64,000 nucleotides of DNA from Candidatus Zixiibacteriota bacterium (GTDB lineage: Bacteria; Zixibacteria; MSB-5A5; GN15; FEB-12), in assembly GCA_034003725.1 (NCBI GenBank), contig JAVEYB010000006.1, positions 1 through 64,000 of the forward strand, in the 5' to 3' direction. Shown piece by piece: positions 1-6,939 of the stretch. The notes below the pieces were generated by a model that searched no databases, had not been told where the DNA came from, and saw only the letters and a list, made by a program, of their open reading frames with translations. Made by a program: the position numbers and the translations under genes. The first letter of the stretch is position 1. Every line of letters begins with the position of its first letter.

Positions 1-59
1 GATCGATCTCACAACGGGAGCATCGGTGACACTCCTCCAACCGGTGCAGAAACAGAAAC

Positions 60-103
60 TGTAACCAATGTCCTGACACAATATGTAACACATGTCTTGA
101 CAC
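60..103. repeat. Two imperfect 20-bp direct repeats
   Basis: Positions 60-79 and 84-103 match except at a few bases (TGTAAC, then two variable bases, then ATGTC, one variable base, TGACAC), with a 4-bp spacer. The 24-bp period is close to two helical turns. The unit resembles terminal repeats seen at IS481-like element ends, but no transposase is present here. A remnant of a mobile-element end or a protein-binding array are both possible. Confidence 0.5.
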
Positions 104-109
104 CGTACA

Positions 110-126
110 CCGTCTTCGAACCCGCC
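110..126 (+). repeat. Partial copy of the GGCGG hairpin repeat family
   Basis: CCGTCTTCGAACCCGCC matches the 3' half of the longer repeats at 1083-1120, 1164-1201 and 1672-1705. It sits directly before the palindrome at 125-166, so the two elements overlap by two bases. Confidence 0.55.
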
Positions 127-166
127 GGCAGGTGTCGCGCGCCTGCGGCGCCCAAGCACCTGCCGG
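125..166. repeat. Palindromic element, 10-bp perfect arms
   Basis: CCGGCAGGTG at 125-134 is the exact reverse complement of CACCTGCCGG at 157-166, around a 22-nt GC-rich centre. It is one of two stem-loop elements lying side by side upstream of the exonuclease gene. There is no T-run, so it is not a typical terminator. Confidence 0.6.
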
Positions 167-179
167 AACTTCCACTGTT

Positions 180-226
180 CTGTCGGATGCTTCTCGTCCG
201 CCACGGCAAACGAGTACATCCGACAG
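180..226. repeat. Palindromic element, 10-bp perfect arms
   Basis: CTGTCGGATG at 180-189 is the exact reverse complement of CATCCGACAG at 217-226. Inner sequence (CTCG and CGAG) could extend the pairing. It may be a REP-like dispersed unit; no second copy is seen in this window. Confidence 0.6.
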
Positions 227-273
227 CCACAACCACCCTTGTCCTGTCCGACTATCATTCATATCTTGGACCT

Positions 274-1041
274 ATGAAAATCATAACCTGGAACGTCAAT
301 TCCATACGGAGCCGTCTCGCGAGACTGCTTGCCGTGCTGGAGCGTCATCAGCCCGATATCGTCTGCCTGCAGGAGCTGAAGACTATCGAAGACAACTTCC
401 CGCGCGATGAGATTTCCTCGGCCGGTTATCATGCCGCCGTGTTCGGGCAGAAGACATACAACGGGGTCGCGCTGCTGAGCAAATCGGAGCCGGGCGACAT
501 TCGCCGAGGGTTTGATGACGGCTCCGATGATCCGCAGGCACGGCTGATCTCCGCCGACATCGACGGCGTGCGCGTAATCTGCGGCTACTTCCCGAACGGC
601 GGGACGGTCGGCTCGGAGAAGTGGGAGTACAAGCTCGACTGGATGAAGCGGCTTCGCGCCAAACTCGACCGGGATTTTGATCCCTCGCAGCTTTTGCTGC
701 TGTGCGGCGACACCAATGTCGCGATCGACGATTCCGATGTCGCCAACCCGGTAAGCTGGGCCGATTCGGTCTTGTGCGCACCGCCCGCGCGTGACGCGCT
801 GGCGCGGATATGCGATTGGGGGCTGGTTGATGTCTTCCGTCGGAAGAGTCCCGACGGCGGCGTGTACTCGTGGTGGGACTATCGACAGTTGGCCTTCCCG
901 AAAAACGACGGCCTCCGGATCGACCACATCCTTGCGACCGCGTCGCTCGCGAAGACGTGCGTGGCGTCTCAGATCGACCGCGATGAGCGCAAGGGGCAGC
1001 AACCCTCCGATCACGCCCCGGTGATCGCCGTGTTTGAGTGA
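274..1041 (+). CDS. xth: Exodeoxyribonuclease III
   Basis: This 255-residue protein is a metal-dependent DNA repair nuclease of the exonuclease III/AP endonuclease family, expected to cut at abasic sites and trim 3' ends. It begins MKIITWNVNSIRSR, with the family Asn7 and the metal-binding Glu34 in LQELK. Later come GDTNVA (catalytic Asp/Asn), RIDHIL and PSDHAP (catalytic His), and the length is normal. The open frame continues upstream to 97, but residues before 274 resemble no family member and cover the palindromic repeats, so ATG 274 is chosen. The ribosome site is weak. No operon partner is evident. Confidence 0.93.
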   Translation: MKIITWNVNSIRSRLARLLAVLERHQPDIVCLQELKTIEDNFPRDEISSAGYHAAVFGQKTYNGVALLSKSEPGDIRRGFDDGSDDPQARLISADIDGVRVICGYFPNGGTVGSEKWEYKLDWMKRLRAKLDRDFDPSQLLLLCGDTNVAIDDSDVANPVSWADSVLCAPPARDALARICDWGLVDVFRRKSPDGGVYSWWDYRQLAFPKNDGLRIDHILATASLAKTCVASQIDRDERKGQQPSDHAPVIAVFE

Positions 1042-1082
1042 GATGTCGAACATGAACGTGCTGTCAGGCGACCCCGCCTGAC

Positions 1083-1120
1083 AGCCCCCGTAGGGCGGTT
1101 CCGTCTTCGAAACCGCCATG
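1083..1120 (+). repeat. Hairpin dispersed repeat, copy 1
   Basis: The unit runs AGCCCCCGTAGGGCGG, then CCGTCTTCG and AAACCGCC, so GGCGGTT and AACCGCC can pair around a 10-nt loop. A near-identical second copy follows about 81 bases downstream. Confidence 0.7.
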
Positions 1121-1163
1121 CCAATCTTTGTGCGTGGTGTACGTCCTCGTGCACCGCGCAACA

Positions 1164-1201
1164 AGCCCCCGTGGGGCGGTTCCGTCCTCGAAACCGCCAT
1201 G
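1164..1201 (+). repeat. Hairpin dispersed repeat, copy 2
   Basis: Differs from the copy at 1083-1120 at only two positions (GTGGGG for GTAGGG, and CCGTCCTCG for CCGTCTTCG). The two copies are head-to-tail. Confidence 0.7.
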
Positions 1202-1309
1202 TCGCACATCTCCCTGCAACAACTTCTTGACATCCAATCGGAGAAGTAACTTCCTGGGGGTATAGGCGGGGATCAAAGCGCAATCTGGGCGGGAGAGTGA
1301 AAACACAAC

Positions 1310-1379
1310 TTTTTCGTTGTACAAACGTGAATCGCCGACAGTTACGGGGAAATAGGTTCGTTTTGTCATTTTTAGGGGG
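1310..1379 (-). repeat. About 70-nt dispersed repeat, inverted relative to 6845-6915
   Basis: Read on the minus strand it contains AAAATGACAAAAC, ATTTCC, CGTAA, TTGTAC and ACGAAAAA in register with the plus-strand copy at 6845-6915, with no gaps needed. Both copies lie in gene-free DNA. A reading frame beginning Met-Thr-Lys is shared by both, but neither copy looks like a complete gene. Confidence 0.65.
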
Positions 1380-1671
1380 CCCCCATTTTTTGTTCTCCTT
1401 TTTTGGTGGCGCGGCGGCCATGCGGCACCGCAATCTCTACATAGGAGGAGGCGCCGTTTTTACCATCAAAGGTGTAGCGAAAGTGCGAGGGGATGGGTTT
1501 GAGGAAGCACGAGCGTCACGACCGAGAGGACGAGGGTCAAATCAGAGAACCCATAGCAGCTATGTGCGACCCCTGCCGGGCGGGAGGGTTGACGGGATCC
1601 CACCTGGAAGGTGGGCCACCCGGCCGAGGACAACGAGCTTAGTTAGCGATTGAAGCCAATCAGATCCCAGC

Positions 1672-1705
1672 GGCGGGTTCGAAGACGGACCCACCCTACA
1701 GGGCT
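1672..1705 (-). repeat. Hairpin dispersed repeat, copy 3 (inverted)
   Basis: On the minus strand this reads AGCCCTGTAGGGTGGG, then TCCGTCTTCGAACCCGCC, the same 34-nt unit as copies 1 and 2 with a few substitutions. It lies just beyond the 3' end of the minus-strand epimerase gene. Confidence 0.65.
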
Positions 1706-1728
1706 TGCGGCGCCGCACGTTTTCTTCC

Positions 1729-2787
1729 CTACAAAAACCTCTTCACCAACTTCAAAATACCCTGGTCCCAGCCGACGCGGTGCGACACGCCCGACTTCAC
1801 GTGCGCCAGTTCGTCCTTGTGTTCGAGGTACCACCTGTGCGACGCAATCAGCGCGTCCTGATTCGAGAAACGCGATTTCCAGCCGAGCCTTTCCTCGATC
1901 TTCTGCGTCGACACGTACGAGTCTTTGTCCGCCGTGCCGTACACCCATTTGTACAGCGGCGAAATCCGCAGAAATTCAAACACGGCCAGAGTCCCTTTCA
2001 CGAGCGCGGCCGGAGTGGGCTGCACCCGGGCGCCGTTGCCCGCGAAATCGCACAACGCCCCGACATCCGTTTTCACCTTGTCGAAATGCTGCGCGCCGAC
2101 ATTGAAGACGTCGTTGGCCAGCGCCGGATCGACCGACCCCGCAAGATAAATGGCATCGATCAGATCGGTGACCTCGAGCAGCTGGTACAGATTTTCGCCG
2201 CTGCCGATCACCGGGATGCGCTTGCCGGAGTCGACCCAGTCATACAGGATCTGAAACACCCCGAGCCGCGCGGTCCCGATAAAGGTCTTGGGCCGAATCA
2301 CCGGCACGCACATGCCGCGCTCCCGGTACTGCGCGCACATGCGCTCCGACTCGATCTTGGTCGTCCCGTACGCCCCGACACCGACCAGCGGGTCGGATTC
2401 CACCAGGGGGTGTTTGTCCGGGACCCCGTAGACCGCGGTCGACGAGATATAGATCACGCGTTCGACGGCGAGTTCGGCCGCCAGTTCCAGTACGTTGCGC
2501 GTGCCGTTGATATTGGTCGACATGATTTCCTGCCTGGGCCAGAGCGGCAGCGCCGCGGCGGCGTGCACGATGATGTCGATTTTGTTGTCGCGGATCAGCG
2601 CGCGCATCTTCTCCTTGTCGCGCACGTCGACATTGACCAGCAGGCTGCCTTCGGGGTATTCGTTTTCGAAAAACGGCGCGATATCGTTAAACGCCAAAAA
2701 CGCAACCCCTTTCGATGGGAGCTGCTGGGCGAGATGGTACCCGAGAAATCCGGCGCCGCCGGTGATAAGGACCCGCTTACCTTTCAT
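1729..2787 (-). CDS. NAD-dependent epimerase/dehydratase
   Basis: This 352-residue short-chain dehydrogenase/reductase of the extended class probably acts on a nucleotide sugar or similar substrate using a bound NAD(P). The Rossmann motif GGAGFLG lies at residues 10-16. An SSTAVYG stretch and the YxxxK pair (YGTTK) supply the usual Ser, Tyr and Lys catalytic residues. The C-terminal half is the variable substrate domain, and specificity cannot be read from sequence. The ATG has a purine-rich site (GAGAGGG) just upstream. The glutaredoxin-like gene ends about 110 bases upstream on the same strand, so cotranscription is possible. Confidence 0.85.
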   Translation of the reverse strand: MKGKRVLITGGAGFLGYHLAQQLPSKGVAFLAFNDIAPFFENEYPEGSLLVNVDVRDKEKMRALIRDNKIDIIVHAAAALPLWPRQEIMSTNINGTRNVLELAAELAVERVIYISSTAVYGVPDKHPLVESDPLVGVGAYGTTKIESERMCAQYRERGMCVPVIRPKTFIGTARLGVFQILYDWVDSGKRIPVIGSGENLYQLLEVTDLIDAIYLAGSVDPALANDVFNVGAQHFDKVKTDVGALCDFAGNGARVQPTPAALVKGTLAVFEFLRISPLYKWVYGTADKDSYVSTQKIEERLGWKSRFSNQDALIASHRWYLEHKDELAHVKSGVSHRVGWDQGILKLVKRFL

Positions 2788-2895
2788 CCGTCACCCTCTC
2801 TTAAAAATCCGGAAGCCGCCCGGAAAGCAAGAACGGCCGACCCGACCGGCAATATAGCGATTAACCTCTTGAAGAGAAAGCCGCGATCCGCCCGG

Positions 2896-3420
2896 TTATC
2901 GACGAGCCAGATACCGGCTCATGAGGGGAATACCGGGATTGAACAGCCGCGAGGTGTGTTCGAACTCGACGGTCGGCACGATCCGTCGCCCGCCGGACCA
3001 TCGTATCAGCCGGTCGGCGAGACCGTCGACGCGGTCGATATCGACGACGGTGAATTCGAGTCCGACCATGGCCAGCCAGCCGGTCAGCGCCCTGCAGCCG
3101 CCGCAGGTCGAGGTTGTGTAGATCGTCACGGCGCCGGAGGGAGCGGCCCGGTGGTCGATGGTATCGCCGAACAAGCGCACCAGCAGCGCGCCCCGTGGCG
3201 CAAAGAAGAAGCCTCGGATCTTTTCATCGCCGATACGAAGCAACGGCAGGTAGTCGCGCCTGTTGTCGACCCACTGCAAAACGTCGGCCTCGACCTGAGT
3301 CGTTTCCTTGAGATTGACAACCGCAAGGTCGAGCTTGTATTTCCGCGCGGTTTCGACAATATCAGTGACGCCCTCGGTCCGGTCCGGGTAGTAGTATAAA
3401 AACAGCTTTTCGTGCTGCAT
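2896..3420 (-). CDS. Glutaredoxin-like protein with duplicated thioredoxin-like halves
   Basis: The C-terminal half of this 174-residue protein has a strand-Cys pattern, TIYTTSTCGGCRALTGWL, with a CGGC redox site. The cis-Pro signature follows (RIVPTVEF), typical of glutaredoxin/thioredoxin-fold thiol oxidoreductases. The N-terminal half (residues 1-85) starts LFLYYYPD and continues with a similar strand-helix pattern but has no CxxC. This suggests a second, non-catalytic thioredoxin-like domain. The ATG at 3420 has GAGGA about 7 bases upstream. An in-frame ATG 30 bases earlier lacks such a site. It likely acts in cytoplasmic thiol reduction; partner unknown. Confidence 0.7.
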   Translation of the reverse strand: MQHEKLFLYYYPDRTEGVTDIVETARKYKLDLAVVNLKETTQVEADVLQWVDNRRDYLPLLRIGDEKIRGFFFAPRGALLVRLFGDTIDHRAAPSGAVTIYTTSTCGGCRALTGWLAMVGLEFTVVDIDRVDGLADRLIRWSGGRRIVPTVEFEHTSRLFNPGIPLMSRYLARR

Positions 3421-3620
3421 GGTTGATTCCTCGTTCGATTCCCGAAACACGCGGCGCGGTGTTTCGGTTCACAAACTCAACGTCCGCCACGGGAGAACCC
3501 CTGATAATTGTATCGGGTTTGCTGAAATAAACCCCACCGGGGAGCTACTGCTTTTCTCCGGTCAATTCTGCTTACTTTTATCAGCCGCTGCCCGGCCCGC
3601 GCCGCCGATTGACATTGGCG

Positions 3621-3650
3621 CTGGCAAAAGCGCGAGGCCCTGGCTACCTT
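3621..3650 (+). promoter_or_regulatory. Candidate promoter
   Basis: CTGGCA at 3621-3626, an 18-base spacer, then TACCTT followed by G at 3645-3651. This fits the TAxxTTG-type -10 seen elsewhere in the window. It lies just upstream of the gene at 3676. Confidence 0.3.
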
Positions 3651-3675
3651 GCATAGACAAAGGAGCAACACGAAC

Positions 3676-4194
3676 ATGAACCAATTGAGTGTTATCGGCC
3701 ATCGGACAGGAAAGAGTCGAGCGGCGATGGTTATCGCGGCTGCGGCGGTGGTATCGTTCTGCTCTCTCGCCGCGGCGTTTACCGGACCCAAACAGATTGC
3801 ACAGCTTCACTGGCTGGAGGGTCACTGGCGCGGCATGCTGGGGGAAAACGTCTTCGAGGCCATCTACACATCTCCCGAAGGCGGCCAGATTCTGAGTGTC
3901 AGCAAGGAGTTCCCGCCCGACCGGCCGGCGTTCGTGGAGTTCGAACGTTTCCACATGGTCGACAGTTTCGTGGTGATGACGCCGTATCCCGGCGGCCGGG
4001 AAAGCGTGTCATTCACGATGACGGCGTTCGATTCGGAGGCGCGTCTCGCGAAATTCAGCAATCCCGATCACGACTTCCCGAACGACATCATCTATCAGGC
4101 GATCGGCGGCGACAGCCTTGTGATCGAAGTGACCGGGGTCAAGGACGATGGAACGCGGACGGGCTTTACGGTGAATCTGAGGCGGATTCGGTAG
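3676..4194 (+). CDS. Exported DUF6265-like protein
   Basis: This 172-residue protein has an N-terminal signal segment (roughly residues 15-38, ending SLAAAF) and is probably exported to the periplasm or outside. The mature part begins with a conserved-looking LHWLEGHWRG segment and continues as a beta-rich domain containing FSNPDHDFP. This matches the pattern of DUF6265 proteins, whose function is unknown. AAAGGAG lies 10 bases before ATG 3676. An upstream in-frame ATG at 3649 would swallow that site, so it is not used. It converges with the permease gene, with only 15 bases between them. Confidence 0.75.
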   Translation: MNQLSVIGHRTGKSRAAMVIAAAAVVSFCSLAAAFTGPKQIAQLHWLEGHWRGMLGENVFEAIYTSPEGGQILSVSKEFPPDRPAFVEFERFHMVDSFVVMTPYPGGRESVSFTMTAFDSEARLAKFSNPDHDFPNDIIYQAIGGDSLVIEVTGVKDDGTRTGFTVNLRRIR

Positions 4195-4209
4195 GACAGA
4201 TCGGCGCGG

Positions 4210-5295
4210 CTACACCTCTTCGGCGTCCGGAGTCGAGGTCGCGGCATCAGGGTGAAGCTTGATTTCGAATATCCTCAGCAGCGTCACGAATATCGCCGCC
4301 ACAATGGGTCCGAGGATCACGCCGAGCAGCCCGAACATCGCAATCCCCCCCATGATGGAGAAAAACAGCAGCAGGGGGTGCATCGATGCTTTACCGGCGA
4401 TCAGCATCGGACGGAGGATATTGTCGATCTGGCTAATGACGATGGTGCCGAACGCGAGCACGATCAGTCCCTTACCCCACGCGCCGGTGAGCGCGAGTAT
4501 GAAGGCCGCCGGGATGAAGACGACAAACGCTCCGAGCACCGGGATGATCGATAGAAACGCCATCACCGCTCCCCAGAACACGGCCGACGGTATCCCGACC
4601 GCCCAGAACAGGATCCCGCCCAGCAGCCCCTGGATCAGCGCGACCACTATTCCCCCGTACATGGTCGCCTGAATGATGTCGTGCAACTGACGGAACGTTA
4701 TGTTGATCTGTGTCGACGTCAGCGGCATGAGACGGCGGACGCGCTCGATCAACTGCGCGCCGTCTTTGAAAAAGTAGTACATCGTAAACATCATCAGCAC
4801 GAAATAGAAGACCGCCTGCGCGCCGTTGGCGAGCAGGTTTCGGGTCTGCGCCACCAGTACGCTGGAGACCGCGTCGATCGCGTCCTTGGCGATTGCTTCG
4901 ATATTGATCGTGCTCACGTCATAGTACTTGCTGAGCTGTTCCTTGAGCCCCTGCATCCACGGCAGGTTGAATGAAAACATCTGGTTCAACTGCCCGGACT
5001 TGTACATCTCGTTGATATAGGTGACCGCGTCGCCGGCCTCGGACACCAGCGCCACTCCCAGGTAGCCCACCGGACCTATAATCAGCAGCAGAATCATGAT
5101 GCACATGATAAGCGACGCCACCCCCTTGCGGCGTACGCGTGGCAGCAGACGTTCGTACAGCGGGTAGAACAGGATCACAAACACGCCGGCCCAGCAGATC
5201 GGCACGAAAAACGGGACGATCACCCGGTAGAACAGGTAGAACGACGCAGCCGCAACGAGGAAGAACAGCGAAATGAGAACGTGTTCGCGTTTCAT
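4210..5295 (-). CDS. AI-2E family transporter (PerM/YdiK-like)
   Basis: This 361-residue integral membrane protein has about eight hydrophobic segments. The N-terminal pair is at residues 8-45, and a third follows near 60-85. An extracytoplasmic amphipathic region spans about 90-150, and a dense C-terminal helix bundle covers 155-345. The architecture and length are those of the AI-2E exporter/PerM family. Members have been linked to autoinducer-2 export and to sodium/proton antiport, so the substrate is uncertain. No partner gene lies on the same strand nearby. A 580-base gap separates its start from the next gene. Confidence 0.85.
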   Translation of the reverse strand: MKREHVLISLFFLVAAASFYLFYRVIVPFFVPICWAGVFVILFYPLYERLLPRVRRKGVASLIMCIMILLLIIGPVGYLGVALVSEAGDAVTYINEMYKSGQLNQMFSFNLPWMQGLKEQLSKYYDVSTINIEAIAKDAIDAVSSVLVAQTRNLLANGAQAVFYFVLMMFTMYYFFKDGAQLIERVRRLMPLTSTQINITFRQLHDIIQATMYGGIVVALIQGLLGGILFWAVGIPSAVFWGAVMAFLSIIPVLGAFVVFIPAAFILALTGAWGKGLIVLAFGTIVISQIDNILRPMLIAGKASMHPLLLFFSIMGGIAMFGLLGVILGPIVAAIFVTLLRIFEIKLHPDAATSTPDAEEV

Positions 5296-5547
5296 GATCT
5301 GTGTGATGATCTCGCCCTTTGCGGAATAAAGGATGCCGCCGTTGCCGGGGCAAGACTAAAACAGCACGGTGCGCCGCACGCGGTGGGGCGGGCGCTCGTG
5401 CGGTGGAAAGCGGCGGACGGCGCTACTGACCGATCGGGCCGTGCTAAATAATTGAACAAATTCCGCGCGTCGTTGCGGCGCGGTTCGGCGCGTCCCGGAG
5501 CGTGCGGTCTGTCCTGTCGGGTCCGGCCGGTGTCGGGGGTGGGCTGA

Positions 5548-5576
5548 TGGTCAACACGGACCTATATATCTATAAT
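5548..5576 (+). promoter_or_regulatory. Candidate sigma70-type promoter with long leader
   Basis: TGGTCA at 5548-5553, a 17-base spacer, then a perfect TATAAT at 5571-5576, inside a TA-rich run. The next strong ribosome site is 300 bases further on, implying a long 5' leader if this is the real start. Confidence 0.5.
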
Positions 5577-5787
5577 TACTCGCAAGTCATTGTCCTGCAA
5601 TACGAACGACTGTGTCGATGCGGTCCAACCACCGGATTGTCACGCGGCCGATTGGGGCCGCAGAGCGCCTGGAGCGGCTGTACCCGCTGGTCGGGTCCGG
5701 GGGACGACCGTGCGACCGGGGCCGGGGGTCCACTCGCAACGGCAAAAAAGGTAAGCGATTGCGGTCAAGGATTTTGCGGAGAGTCCG

Positions 5788-5853
5788 ATGAAATTCAGTA
5801 AGTTGATACAGCGGCCGCGGCTCCGAGGGGGAGGCGACGGCTGCATGCTTTAA
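5788..5853 (+). CDS. Possible 21-residue leader peptide
   Basis: ATG 5788 opens a 21-residue frame (MKFSKLIQ at the start, ending CML) closed by TAA. A GGAGAG site sits 5 bases upstream. It ends 22 bases before the start of the basic DNA-binding protein. It could be a translated leader that couples to or regulates that gene, or simply chance. No homology is claimed. Confidence 0.3.
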   Translation: MKFSKLIQRPRLRGGGDGCML

Positions 5854-5875
5854 CGACTCACAAAAGGAGTAACGC

Positions 5876-6268
5876 ATGGCTACCAAGAGAACCAGAACCG
5901 CTAAGCGCAGCACGCCCCGCAAGCAGTATGGGCGTCGCGGTGTTGCCGGTAAGCCGTGGAGCAGGGAAGAGATCGCGTTCATCCGCAAGTACTACCGCAA
6001 CAACGAGACGTCGTGGGTTGCTCGTCAGCTCGGTCGTTCGGTGTACTCCGTGCGCTACAAAGCCTGCGATCTGAACATCAAGAAGGCTAACCCGTCCGTG
6101 TGGAAGGGCAACAGCGGCGTCACGAAGACGAAGAAGTCCGCTCGTCGTCGCCCGGTTACCAGCCGCAAGGCCGTCAGCCGTCGTCAGGTCACGAAGCGCC
6201 GCTGGGCGTCCTCGCGCCGTCGCGTTGCTCGTCCGAGCACCCGTCGTCGCAGCTACCGTCGTCACTAA
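5876..6268 (+). CDS. Basic nucleoid-type protein: SANT/GcrA-like domain plus Arg-rich tail
   Basis: This 130-residue, very basic protein has three parts. The head is Lys/Arg/Thr-rich (residues 1-28). A compact helical domain at about 29-75 contains PWSREEIAFIRKYY, then ARQLGRSVYSVRYKA, like SANT/Myb-type or GcrA-type helix-turn-helix DNA-binding domains. The tail (about 80-130) is dominated by Arg, Lys and Ser, reminiscent of histone H1-like bacterial tails. It should bind DNA, with one specific-looking domain and one sequence-neutral tail, perhaps as a nucleoid protein or global regulator. AAAGGAG lies 6 bases before the ATG, one of the strongest ribosome sites here, and a strong terminator follows, so it is a well-expressed single gene. 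Confidence 0.75.
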   Translation: MATKRTRTAKRSTPRKQYGRRGVAGKPWSREEIAFIRKYYRNNETSWVARQLGRSVYSVRYKACDLNIKKANPSVWKGNSGVTKTKKSARRRPVTSRKAVSRRQVTKRRWASSRRRVARPSTRRRSYRRH

Positions 6269-6310
6269 GCGACCATCGCTGTGCGATTCTGACATCAATC
6301 GCTTGACATA

Positions 6311-6345
6311 AAAGACCCGTCCGCGTCCGCGCGACGGGTCTTTTT
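6311..6345 (+). terminator. Rho-independent terminator
   Basis: AAAGACCCGTC at 6311-6321 pairs perfectly with GACGGGTCTTT at 6333-6343 around an 11-nt loop, and is followed by a T-rich run. It ends the transcript of the basic DNA-binding protein. Confidence 0.92.
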
Positions 6346-6413
6346 GTTGCCCGTCAGGCGACTCATCTGATGCTGCTCTCTGTTCGCTGCGCACCCGAGC
6401 GCGCTCTCCCTGC

Positions 6414-6439
6414 TGTCATGCTGAGCGGAGTCGAAGCAT
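6414..6439. repeat. Short dispersed-repeat unit of the CTGAGCGGAGTCGAAG type
   Basis: The 26-nt stretch contains CTGAGCGGAGTCGAAGCAT preceded by TGTCATG. Intergenic elements of this pattern (CTGAGC, then GAGTCGAAG) are familiar from many environmental genomes. Only one copy is in this window, so repeat status rests on that resemblance. Confidence 0.45.
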
Positions 6440-6844
6440 AACCTCACCGCAAGGGGACGAGGCACGCTGCGGATCGGCGACACCAAGCACCAACCATGCG
6501 AGAATAACTTCGTGGTCGTCCCGTATCGCCGATATGATGTGTCCGGGGAGCTTCCTGAATCTCATCGGCGTCATACTGACCACGGTTGCGAGTGATACGA
6601 TCCGCCGTTTTTTTCGACATCAGCCCCGGGGTGTTTCCCCTCCGGGCCGGTCAGTAGCTGTCTCGTGGGCAGGGTGTCACACAGCGCAGCTGCAATCCGA
6701 CCGACGGTTTCACTGCAATCTTGAAGGGAAAAATGGATACGGCCCCTTACGTAGAGGGTGGTCGTCGGCACTCTAACCCTGTCCGGCGCCGGAGCTGCCC
6801 GGTCGCCCGGTTTGGTTCATCACAAGACGACGCATTGTCAGGGA

Positions 6845-6915
6845 ACCCCGAAAATGACAAAACAAAGCCATTTCCGCGTAAGACGCCGGCTGTCAATCTT
6901 GTACGACGAAAAATC
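6845..6915 (+). repeat. About 70-nt dispersed repeat, second copy
   Basis: Aligns without gaps to the minus strand of 1310-1379. Both ends are well conserved (AAAATGACAAAAC and TTGTAC, then ACGAAAAA) while the middle is divergent. Conserved ends with a variable middle are typical of a mobile or structured non-coding element. Confidence 0.65.
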
Positions 6916-6939
6916 CGGTCGGAACGACTCCCCCGAGCC

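Larger units (their letters stand above)
1042..1728. other. Non-coding repeat-rich intergenic region
   Basis: About 690 bases with no credible gene. It holds two tandem copies and one inverted copy of a hairpin repeat (1083-1120, 1164-1201, 1672-1705) and one copy of a second dispersed repeat (1310-1379). A further inverted structure lies near 1588-1604, where CCCACCT and AGGTGGG flank two bases. Open frames across it are repeat-derived. Confidence 0.6.
5296..5875. other. Long leader/intergenic region before the basic DNA-binding protein
   Basis: The 580 bases hold a candidate promoter at 5548-5576 and a possible 21-codon leader reading frame at 5788-5853. An AT-rich patch lies near 5445-5460. 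I see no protein-like larger frame: the frame at 5502-5801 has no recognisable features. Confidence 0.5.
6269..6939. other. Intergenic region with terminator and dispersed repeats
   Basis: After the terminator at 6311-6345 there are about 590 gene-free bases. They contain a short dispersed repeat at 6414-6439 and the 70-nt repeat at 6845-6915. No tRNA or convincing small gene is seen. The long frame running through here into the enolase region on the plus strand is an antisense shadow. Confidence 0.55.

Noticed and set aside
97-273. N-terminal extension of exodeoxyribonuclease III
   Set aside because: The extra residues cover palindromic repeats and resemble no family member; ATG 274 starts the conserved fold.
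1664-1704. GGTTCGAA sequence resembling a tRNA T-loop
   Set aside because: It is part of the inverted hairpin repeat; no anticodon or acceptor stem can be folded around it.
1705-3399. 564-residue plus-strand frame
   Set aside because: Antisense of the epimerase and glutaredoxin-like genes, which have clear motifs.
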